This document shows positions 25,005 through 32,242 of a stretch of DNA of 50,811 nt, piece by piece. The position numbers were made by a program, and so were the translations under genes. Below the pieces are notes generated by a model. It was not told where the DNA came from and searched no databases. It saw only the letters and a list, made by a program, of their open reading frames with translations. The DNA comes from Propionibacterium australiense (GTDB lineage Bacteria; Actinomycetota; Actinomycetes; Propionibacteriales; Propionibacteriaceae), in NCBI RefSeq assembly GCF_003666605.1, contig NZ_RCIV01000017.1:1-50811 (forward strand), written 5' to 3'. How positions within the stretch are numbered: the stretch's first letter is position 1; each line of letters begins with the position of its first letter.

Positions 25005-25849
25005 TGCCCAACCACACCCCGTTGTTCCGTGCGGAGCACTCAGACCGTTATGAACGTTAAGAGCTCATCTGCAAGTACCAGGAGCTCACCGGAGTTGATC
25101 TCATCATTGTGATTGACCAGATCACGTGGACGAATATGACGGTGCTCGAGGAGCTTCTCGTCGACTGCGATCAGACCAAGGATCTGCACCTCCTCCTGTC
25201 GTCCCCCGGTGGCGACGGAGAGATCGCTCTCCGCATGGTGCGGTCGCTTCAGCAGCGGTGCCGAGAGCTCACTGTGATCGTGCCCGACATGGCCAAGAGT
25301 GCGGCGATGATCGTGTGTCTTGGGGCTCACCACATTCTCATGGGCCCAGGTGGTGATCTGGGGCCGATCGACCCACAGATGATGTTCTTCGGGGGCGATG
25401 GGAGGCGTACCGTGGCAAGCGCGAAAGAGATTGTCGCGGCGGTCGCTGAGGCCGAGGAACGTATCAGGGTCAATCCTGATTCATTCCCTCTCTTCGCCTC
25501 GCTGTTGTCCGATGTCAACATGCTCATGGTCGAGCAGGCGAAGGCAGCCCTCTCGCGTTCCGAAGCGCTGATGCAGGAGGCCCTGAGCGCTCAGGGGCGT
25601 GACGAAGAGCAGGTGCAGGCACTGGCCTCCGCGCTCAAGGAGCCCCTCATCGATGCTCCCACGAGTCACTCGGCGGTGATCTCGGTCGACCATGCTGCCG
25701 GCTATGGGCTCCCCGCCGAGCGGGCTGACGTGAGCAGTGAGGAGTGGCGGCTCATCTGGGGGCTCTGGACGCGGTACTTCGCCATGGGCTGCTGGCCCAG
25801 GGGTGAACATGCCATCTATGAGGGGGCGCGCGCTTCGCATGCAGGCTGA
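25004..25849 (+). pseudogene. SDH-family Clp-fold serine proteinase interrupted by a stop codon
   Basis: From ATG 25004 the frame reads MPNHTPLFRAEHSDRYER, then TAA (25058-25060), then continues in the same frame as ELICKYQELTGVDLIIVIDQ and about 250 further residues. The remainder is a clear SDH/SppA-like serine proteinase: LLLSSPGGDGEIALRMV, VPDMAKSAAMIVCLGA with the nucleophile Ser, and MGPGGDLGPIDPQ. A single CAA-to-TAA change would account for the stop. GTG codons downstream (25109) could restart translation without the N-terminal strand. Either the gene is dead, it is re-initiated, or the stop is suppressed. Confidence 0.8.
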
Positions 25850-25876
25850 CTCGCGCCAGATCTGTTTGTAGAATTG

Positions 25877-25895
25877 CCCCTTGACAAGGGGTTTT
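25877..25895 (+). terminator. intrinsic terminator after proteinase gene
   Basis: CCCCTT (25877-25882), loop GAC, AAGGGG (25886-25891), followed by TTTTGTTT. A textbook intrinsic terminator 28 bases after the proteinase stop. Confidence 0.85.
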
Positions 25896-25899
25896 GTTT

Positions 25900-25966
25900 C
25901 GAGAAAAGGAGTTTTAGCTTCCGCTGGAAGAATTTTTCTCGTCAAAATACGGACCCTCTTGGTCCG
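25900..25966 (+). promoter_or_regulatory. structured AT-rich leader of the dld-type gene
   Basis: CGAGAAAA (25900-25907) pairs with TTTTCTCG (25934-25941) around an inner CTTCC/GGAAG stem. A second hairpin, CGGACC-CTCTT-GGTCCG (25950-25966), follows. Both lie 80-150 bases before the start of the FAD/Fe-S gene, in the most AT-rich part of this region. They could be protein-binding sites or a regulatory RNA leader. Confidence 0.4.
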
Positions 25967-26049
25967 CAACCTGCTTCTTGGTCTATTGTCAGTGGAAGGA
26001 ACGGTCCGACCGGTGTCAACGAAGACCCGGCCTTCTGCAAGGAGGCGAG

Positions 26050-28833
26050 ATGTCGTCAACCACCATCAACAAGGAGATCGGCACCACCCGGCTGATCGAT
26101 CGCGTCGGCATGGCCCACGACGCGTCCCACTACCTGCTCATCCCCGAGGTTGTGATCACGGCCACCGACACGGCCCATGTTGCGTCGGTGGTGGCGCAGG
26201 CCCGTCGTGACGGAAAGCACGTCACGTTCCGTTCGGGCGGCACCAGCCTGTCCGGGCAGGCGCTCAGCGACTCGATCCTGCTCGACGTCCGCAAGAACTT
26301 CCGCGGGGTCACCGTGCTCGACGGCGGCGAGCGAGTGCGCTGCCAGCCGGGCGCCACGATCCTCAACATCAATGCCCACCTGGCGCGCTACAACCGCAAG
26401 CTCGGCCCCGACCCGGCCTCCTCGCGCGCCGCGACGATCGGCGGTGTCATCGCCGACAACTCGTCCGGCATGAGCTGCGGCACCCAGCTGAACTCGTACC
26501 AGACCGTCGAGTCGATGGTCATCGTGCTGCCCAGCGGCACCATCATCGACACCTCCTCGCCGAACGCCGACGAGCACCTGCGCCGCGCAGAACCCGAGAT
26601 GTGGGAGGGCCTGGCCGCCCAGCGCGACCGGCTGCGCGCCAATCCCGAGGCCGTCGCCAAGATCCGCCAGCAGTTCGCCATGAAGAACACCATGGGCTAC
26701 GGCGTGAACTCGTTCCTCGACTACGACGAGCCGGTGCGCATCCTCGAGCACCTCATGGTCGGTTCGGAGGGCACCCTCGGCTTCGTCGCCGAGGTGACGA
26801 TGCGCACCATCCCGATCCAGCCGCACGCCGCCACCGCGCTGCTCATCACGCCCGAGCTGAGCGTCGCCACCGACGCCCTGGAGGACCTCATCGCCAACGG
26901 CGCCAAGTGCCTGGAGCTCATGGACGCCGCCAGCCTGCGGGTCGTCCAGACCTATCCCGAGGCCACGCCCGAGCTGGCCGCCCTCAACGTCCGCGAGGAC
27001 TCCGGCCTGCTCATCGAGGCCCTGGCCGACACCGAGCAGGAACTCGTCGAACGCATGGACGCCCTGAACTCGGTGCTGGGCGGCCTGCCGATCGCCGACC
27101 CGCCGCGCTTCACCAAGGACCCACGCGAACGCGCCAATCTGTGGCAGCTGCGCAACGGCCTGTACACCTCGGTCGCCGGCTCGCGTCCGGCCGGCACGAC
27201 GAACCTGCTCGAGGACATCGCCGTCCCGGTCGGCGACCTGACCGCCCAGACCGAGGACCTGCGCAAGATCTTCGCCGCCAACGGCTTCAACGAGGCCGTC
27301 ATCTTCGGCCACGCCAAGGACGGCAACATCCACTTCATGGTCACCTGCGACTGGAACAAGCCCGGTGACATCGAGCGCTACGAGGCGTTCACCGAGGACA
27401 TGGTCGCCTCGGTGCTGGCCCACGAGGGCACCCTGAAGGCCGAGCACGGCACCGGCCGCGTCATGGCCGCCTACGTCGAGCGCCAGTGGGGGCCCGAGAT
27501 CTACGACGTCATGAAGACCGTGCGCCGCCTGGCCGACCCGACCGGCGTGCTCAACCCGGGCACGATCATCACCGACGACCCGCAGATCCACATGAAGCAC
27601 TTCAAGATGATGCCGCCGGTCGACGGCTTCATCGACCAGTGCGTCGAGTGCGGCTACTGCGAGCCCACCTGCCCGTCGAAGGACCTCACCCAGACCCCGC
27701 GCCGCCGCATCGCGCTGCTGCGCTCGATGAAGGTGCTCTCGGACGAGGCCGCCGCCGAGATCCGCAAGGACTACGCCTACGAGGCCGTCGACACCTGCGC
27801 CGCCGACTCGCTGTGCCTGCTGGCCTGCCCGCTGCGCATCGACACCGGCAAGTTCATGAAGCGTTTCCGCGCCGCACGCCACTCCAGTCCGTACAAGGCC
27901 GTCATGACCGCCGCGGCCAAGGGCTGGGGCCCGGTGGTCTCGGTGCTGCAGGTGGCCCTCAATGTCGTCGACAAGGTGCCGAGCCCCGCCATGACCGGCG
28001 TGACGAAGGCCGCCCGCGCCGTGCTGCCGAAGGACATCATCCCGCTGGTGGGTGACGACCTGCCGGCCGGCGGCCCGAAGCGTCCCGCGGCGCGCAGCAC
28101 CCCGTCCGACGACTTCGTGTTCTTCTCCAGCTGCATGGGCGCCCTGTTCGCCCCGGCCGAGCACAGCCACGGCGGCGGCGCAGGGTCGAGCTTCACCAGG
28201 CTCGTCGAGCTCGCCGGCCAGCGCGCCCGGGTGCCCGAGGGCCTCGGCAAACTGTGCTGCGGCACGGTGTGGGTGTCGAAGGGCTTCACCGACGGCGCCG
28301 ACGAGATGGCCCGCCGCGTCTACGCCTCGGTGTGGGAGGCCACCGACCACGGCCGCCTGCCGGTGGTCTGCGACGCCGCGAGCTGCACCCACGGCCTCGA
28401 GGAGACCGGCAACCACCTGAGTGGCGTGGAGGCCGAGAACTGGCGGAAGATCACGATCTACGACTCGACCACCTGGGTGGCCAAGTTCGTGCTCGACAAG
28501 ATCACGCCGCGTTCGAAGGCCGGTTCGATCGTCATCCACCCGAGCTGCTCGATGCGTCATTTGGACTGCGTGGAGGACACGGTGGCCTGCGCCGAGTTCG
28601 TGAGCGACGACGTGACCGTCCCGGTCAACGCGGGCTGCTGCGCCTTCGCCGGCGACCGCGGCCTGCTGCACCCGGAGCTGACCCGCTCGGCCACCCGCGC
28701 CGAGGCGGCCGAGGTCGCCGAGCGCGAGTACGACGAGTACGTCTCGGCGAACCGCACGTGCGAGCTCGGCATGAGCCGCGCCACCGGCCACGAGTACCGC
28801 CACATCCTGGAGGTGGTCGCCGAGCACGTGTGA
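26050..28833 (+). CDS. FAD/4Fe-4S D-lactate dehydrogenase-type oxidoreductase
   Basis: The 927-residue protein fuses a VAO/PCMH FAD domain, an FAD-linked oxidase C-terminal domain, a double 4Fe-4S domain and CCG domains. Seen are SGGTSLSGQALSDSILLD, SSRAATIGGVIADNSSGM, FGHAKDGNIHF and EHGTGR (FAD part). The clusters are CVECGYCEPTCPSK and CAADSLCLLACPL. CCG-like motifs are GKLCCGT, HPSCSMRHL and NAGCCAFAGDRG. This is the Dld-II/quinone-linked D-lactate (or D-2-hydroxyacid) dehydrogenase layout, feeding electrons to the respiratory chain. AGGAGG lies just upstream of ATG 26050. The gene is monocistronic, ending at a strong terminator. Confidence 0.92.
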   Translation: MSSTTINKEIGTTRLIDRVGMAHDASHYLLIPEVVITATDTAHVASVVAQARRDGKHVTFRSGGTSLSGQALSDSILLDVRKNFRGVTVLDGGERVRCQPGATILNINAHLARYNRKLGPDPASSRAATIGGVIADNSSGMSCGTQLNSYQTVESMVIVLPSGTIIDTSSPNADEHLRRAEPEMWEGLAAQRDRLRANPEAVAKIRQQFAMKNTMGYGVNSFLDYDEPVRILEHLMVGSEGTLGFVAEVTMRTIPIQPHAATALLITPELSVATDALEDLIANGAKCLELMDAASLRVVQTYPEATPELAALNVREDSGLLIEALADTEQELVERMDALNSVLGGLPIADPPRFTKDPRERANLWQLRNGLYTSVAGSRPAGTTNLLEDIAVPVGDLTAQTEDLRKIFAANGFNEAVIFGHAKDGNIHFMVTCDWNKPGDIERYEAFTEDMVASVLAHEGTLKAEHGTGRVMAAYVERQWGPEIYDVMKTVRRLADPTGVLNPGTIITDDPQIHMKHFKMMPPVDGFIDQCVECGYCEPTCPSKDLTQTPRRRIALLRSMKVLSDEAAAEIRKDYAYEAVDTCAADSLCLLACPLRIDTGKFMKRFRAARHSSPYKAVMTAAAKGWGPVVSVLQVALNVVDKVPSPAMTGVTKAARAVLPKDIIPLVGDDLPAGGPKRPAARSTPSDDFVFFSSCMGALFAPAEHSHGGGAGSSFTRLVELAGQRARVPEGLGKLCCGTVWVSKGFTDGADEMARRVYASVWEATDHGRLPVVCDAASCTHGLEETGNHLSGVEAENWRKITIYDSTTWVAKFVLDKITPRSKAGSIVIHPSCSMRHLDCVEDTVACAEFVSDDVTVPVNAGCCAFAGDRGLLHPELTRSATRAEAAEVAEREYDEYVSANRTCELGMSRATGHEYRHILEVVAEHV

Positions 28834-28872
28834 CGTCGACCAGCGCCGTGCTGATCGGCGGTTGATGAGTGA

Positions 28873-28915
28873 GAGCCGGGTGGGCTGTCCCTGAGGGGGG
28901 CGGCCCACCCGGCTC
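28873..28915 (+). terminator. terminator of dld-type gene
   Basis: GAGCCGGGTGGGC (28873-28885) and GCCCACCCGGCTC (28903-28915) form a perfect 13-pair stem with a 17-base loop, 40 bases after the stop, followed by GTTGCG. The remaining 28916-29129 upstream of nhaA holds no gene I can support. Confidence 0.85.
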
Positions 28916-29129
28916 GTTGCGCGGCAGTGCCACGCCCGAATCGGTTTCAACCTGCGGTTCTTGTGTGTCATTGCACGACGAACGCAGGGCGAACCGGTGC
29001 CGGCACAGGGCCATCACAGGGTGTTCACCCGAGAGGTGGCTACTCTTGCGTGCCCGGGGCGCTGGACGCTCCGGGTCTCCTCGCAGGCCGGGGAGACGGC
29101 AAGGACGAGACAGGAGAGACGGGGACTGC

Positions 29130-31025
29130 ATGAGCGCTGTCAGCGCACCGGCCGAGCACATCGAGCAGATCAAGGATGCCGTCGATGAGCGGCTGAGGCG
29201 CCGCAGGCAGCGGCGGCTCTTCCAGAACAACGAGACCTATGCCGCGGCGGCGCTCGCCCTCGCCACCGTCATCGCCCTGGTGTGGGCGAACGTGGGGGAC
29301 AGCTACCAGACCTTCTGGCACACGTCGGCGGCGATCACCGTCGGCCCGTTCGCCATCGACCTCACCCTTCACGAGTGGGTGGACGAGGCCCTCATGGCGG
29401 TCTTCTTCTTCATGGTGGGCCTCGACGTGCGCCGCGACTTCACCCTGGGCGATCTGCGCCTGCCCGGCCACGCGCTGCTGCCCGCGGCCGCCGCCGTCGG
29501 CGGGTTCGTCGTCCCCGCCGCCGTCTTCTGGCTCGTCGTCGGTGGCGGGGACGGCGCCCACGCGTGGGGCGCGGTCATCTCCACCGACACGGCCTTCGCC
29601 CTGGGCATGCTCGCCCTCATCGGCCCCAAGCGGGCGCCCCGCCTGCGGCTGTTCCTGCTCGCCTTCGCCGTCATCGACGACATCGGCGCGCTGACGGTCA
29701 TCGCCGTCTTCTACACCGGATCGCTCAACCTCCTGGCCCTCGCGGTGGCCGTCGCCGGTCTCGTCGTCGTCTGGTTCATCGCCCGCCGGGGCGTGTGGCG
29801 GGTTCCGCCCTATCTCGTGCTCGGCGCCGTCATCTGGTACGCGCTGTACCGCTCCGGCGTGCACGCCACCCTGGCCGGGGTGCTCATCGCCCTGCTCATG
29901 CCGGTGTACAGCGTGCGCAGCGAGGACGTGGACCAGTCCAACGAGATCGCCACGCTCTACCGGCAGGCCCCGGCCCCGGCGACCGCCCTGGCGCTGCGGG
30001 AGTCCCTCATCTACTCCATGCCGCTCAACCAGCGCCTGGCGTTCGTGCTGCCCCCGTACGTCAACTACGTGGTGGTGCCGTTGTTCGCCCTGGCCAACGC
30101 CGGGGTCGCGCTGAACGGAGACATCGTGGCCGCCGCGTTCTCCTCACGGATCCTGTGGGCCATCGTCGCGGGCCTCGTGCTCGGCAAGGTGCTCGGCGTC
30201 GGGCTCGGCGCGGGGATCGTCATGCGGCTGGTGCCCTCCTCGCGGCCGCACGGCCTGGACATGCCCCGGATCCTGGGGCTCGGCGCCCTGTCCGGCATGG
30301 GCTTCACCATCTCACTGCTCGTGGTGAACATCGCGTTCGAGGACGAGGCCCTGCGCGACCAGGCGAGGCTCGGCGTGCTGCTCGCCTCCTTCACCGCGCT
30401 CGTCCTCGCCTGGGCGATCTTCCGCGTCGCAGGCAGGCTCTCGCCGCTGCCCGAACCCGCCGGCGAGACACTGGAACGCCGCGTCGACGTCGAGCGGGAC
30501 CTGACCGTCGGCGACCCGGACGCGCCACACGTGCTCGTCAACTACGCGGACATGAACTACGAGGGCCGGTGGCGCCTCGCGGAGGCACTGCAGGCCAGCC
30601 AGCACCTCGTGCAGTCCGGCGAACTGCTCCTCGTCATGCGCCACATTGTCTCCGGGCCGGAGAGCCTGCTCGCCGCGCTCGCCCTCGAGGCGGCCGCGGC
30701 GAACAAGGAGCCGAACCTGTGGGCCTTCCACGACGCCCTCGCCGAACTGCGCGGCGGCATCACCGCGCGCACCATCACCCGGGCCGCCCGCGACCACGGC
30801 ATCGACACCGACGCCCTGTGGCGGCGCATCAACAGCGAGGTCGACGAGGCGAAGGTGCTCGCCGACTCCGACGACGTCGAGGACCTGACCGAGGACGGCG
30901 CCCCGGTGGTGTACATCGACGGGCGGCGCCTCACCCGGCTGCTGCACAGCTGGACCATCACCGACGAACTCAACCGGCTCAACCAGGAGGCGGCAGGGCA
31001 GGAGGACTCCGGGCAGCGGCCCTGA
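29130..31025 (+). CDS. nhaA: NhaA Na+/H+ antiporter fused to a thioredoxin-fold domain
   Basis: The 631-residue protein has an NhaA antiporter (residues about 25-435): YAAAALALATVIALVWAN, VDEALMAVFFFMVGLDVRRD, VISTDTAFALGMLALIGPKR with the ion-site motif, FAVIDDIGALTVIA carrying the paired Asp, and GLGALSGMGFTISLLV. A DsbA/thioredoxin-like tail (about 450-625) follows, with VLVNYADMNYEGRWRLAEAL where other tails have a CxxC-type active site. The cysteines are missing here, so it is not a redox enzyme by sequence. NhaA-thioredoxin fusions are known in actinobacteria. It exchanges Na+ for H+ for pH and salt homeostasis. Start at ATG 29130 (MSAVSAPAEH). Confidence 0.93.
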   Translation: MSAVSAPAEHIEQIKDAVDERLRRRRQRRLFQNNETYAAAALALATVIALVWANVGDSYQTFWHTSAAITVGPFAIDLTLHEWVDEALMAVFFFMVGLDVRRDFTLGDLRLPGHALLPAAAAVGGFVVPAAVFWLVVGGGDGAHAWGAVISTDTAFALGMLALIGPKRAPRLRLFLLAFAVIDDIGALTVIAVFYTGSLNLLALAVAVAGLVVVWFIARRGVWRVPPYLVLGAVIWYALYRSGVHATLAGVLIALLMPVYSVRSEDVDQSNEIATLYRQAPAPATALALRESLIYSMPLNQRLAFVLPPYVNYVVVPLFALANAGVALNGDIVAAAFSSRILWAIVAGLVLGKVLGVGLGAGIVMRLVPSSRPHGLDMPRILGLGALSGMGFTISLLVVNIAFEDEALRDQARLGVLLASFTALVLAWAIFRVAGRLSPLPEPAGETLERRVDVERDLTVGDPDAPHVLVNYADMNYEGRWRLAEALQASQHLVQSGELLLVMRHIVSGPESLLAALALEAAAANKEPNLWAFHDALAELRGGITARTITRAARDHGIDTDALWRRINSEVDEAKVLADSDDVEDLTEDGAPVVYIDGRRLTRLLHSWTITDELNRLNQEAAGQEDSGQRP

Positions 31026-31308
31026 CCACCGGGGGCGGCAACCGGCGGGGTCGATGCGTCGAGGACGATGGGGACGCCGAGCCTGCTCTTGATGCGGTAG
31101 GGCCGGGGCAGGATCCAAGGCTCACCGAGGCCCATGTGCCCGCACCTCGCTTCGCGGGTGAAGAGGCTCGCTCGGCCCCAAGCGTCCCTGGCCAGAGCTA
31201 TGGGATGGGGAAGCTGCGGGCAGCCTCACACCAGGGCAGAGCCGTGGAATACATGGTGTGCGAACCGGGCCGTACAAGCCCTACTGCGGCCCCTCGGGTC
31301 GGATGCTC
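31026..31308. other. gene-free region after nhaA
   Basis: About 280 bases with no gene I can support. On the minus strand a fragment reading PYRIKSRLGVPIVLDAS has protein-like composition but no start, and it runs antisense into nhaA; it may be a remnant. No clear terminator was found. Confidence 0.35.
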
Positions 31309-31503
31309 TCAGCGGAGCAGGCGCCTGCCGCCGCTGCCGGCCCAGCCCACGGCGACGGCGACGAGCACCCAGCAGACGTTCTCGAAGGCTCCGGGCCGCC
31401 GGCCGGCGGCCAGCAGGATGACCAGATCGAGCAGCAGGCAGGCCAGCGTGATGGCGGCCCACTCGGCAGCGAGCCTTCCGGTGATCCTCGGTGAAACAGA
31501 CAT
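31309..31503 (-). CDS. small two-helix membrane protein
   Basis: The 64-residue protein starts MSVSPRITGRLAAEWAAITLACLLLDL (ATG 31503, AGGGG 8 bases upstream). It has two hydrophobic helices, about residues 14-32 and 42-58, separated by AGRRPGAFEN, and ends in GGRRLLR. Both termini are basic and so probably cytoplasmic. Function unknown. It stands apart from nhaA (opposite strand) and lies downstream of the sbcC remnant. Confidence 0.5.
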   Translation of the reverse strand: MSVSPRITGRLAAEWAAITLACLLLDLVILLAAGRRPGAFENVCWVLVAVAVGWAGSGGRRLLR

Positions 31504-31546
31504 GACAACCCCTGGCACCCAACGCGACGACCAAGGCCAGCCTAGT

Positions 31547-31656
31547 TCAGCTCGTCGTGGCCAGGGTGGATGTGCCGTCGGGGTTGGCGCGGACGCTCCT
31601 CCGCTCAGGCGGTGCGCTGCCTCATTTCGGCGACGAGACCACCGAAGCCCTCGTCG
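31547..31656 (-). pseudogene. decayed second copy of the sbcC 3' end
   Basis: 31547-31637 matches the last 90 or so bases of sbcC (from 32243) at roughly nine in ten positions, including the stop, with one single-base length difference. After a gap of about 90 bases relative to sbcC, the block CCGAAGCCCTCGTCGA (31642-31657) matches 32418-32433. Both copies are in the same orientation and flank the flavodoxin gene. The reading frame is broken. It is a tandem-duplication or recombination scar. Confidence 0.8.
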
Positions 31657-31756
31657 ACATGGAGACGAGAAGCGCTGAGGTCACGCGACCGGCGCAGGCC
31701 CACCCTGCAGCGGGCGAGGAAAACCACTCGGTGAAAGTGATGGTCCGTATGGGTGC

Positions 31757-32233
31757 TCAGCGGTCGCCCGCCAGAGCCACTCCCCACGCGCGTGCGGACT
31801 CTTTCTCGCCATCGTTGAGTACCGGCGCCTTGCCGCTCACGATGAAGCTGCGCCGCTCCGCACCTCTCCTACCGACGGCCCTCCGCACCGCGCGTGCCGC
31901 GGAGCCGGCCCACCGGCTGTCGACCGCGGTCTGGAAGATCGCCACCCTCGGAACCGAGCTGAGATCTGCCGTGGTCAGCCACTCCCTCAAGCCCGTGCGG
32001 GGCACTTCCGAGGCCCCTCTCGCGACCGCCTGCTCCCGTGAGCGGGGCGACGGCATGCCCCGAAAGTGCGTGGGTGCCCCCAGCACCAGCAGATCGCACG
32101 TGGCGGTCCCGGGGGCCTCGCAGGCGGGGATGACGTGGGGCTCGGCACCGGCGCTCCGCAGCCCGTCCGCGATGGCTTCCGCGAGGCGCCGGGTGTTCCC
32201 GAACGCCGATTCGAAAACGATGAGGGCTTTCAC
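31757..32233 (-). CDS. flavodoxin-like protein
   Basis: The 158-residue protein starts at GTG 32233 (KALIVFESAFGNTRRLAEAIADGL), with GAGGAG upstream overlapping the sbcC stop region. ESAFGNT is the FMN phosphate-binding loop, and LLVLGAPTHFRGMPSP is the isoalloxazine-stacking loop of flavodoxins. A later IFQTAVDSR may be the third loop. It is the last gene of the sbcD-sbcC operon, 9 bases after the sbcC stop. It lies between the sbcC 3' end and its decayed copy, so it may have arrived with the duplication. Its electron-transfer partner is unknown. Confidence 0.82.
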   Translation of the reverse strand: MKALIVFESAFGNTRRLAEAIADGLRSAGAEPHVIPACEAPGTATCDLLVLGAPTHFRGMPSPRSREQAVARGASEVPRTGLREWLTTADLSSVPRVAIFQTAVDSRWAGSAARAVRRAVGRRGAERRSFIVSGKAPVLNDGEKESARAWGVALAGDR

Positions 32234-32242
32234 GACAACTCC

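Noticed and set aside
28625-28971. Minus-strand frames covering the dld-type gene
   Set aside because: Antisense shadows with no start signals; the plus-strand protein has all FAD and Fe-S motifs.
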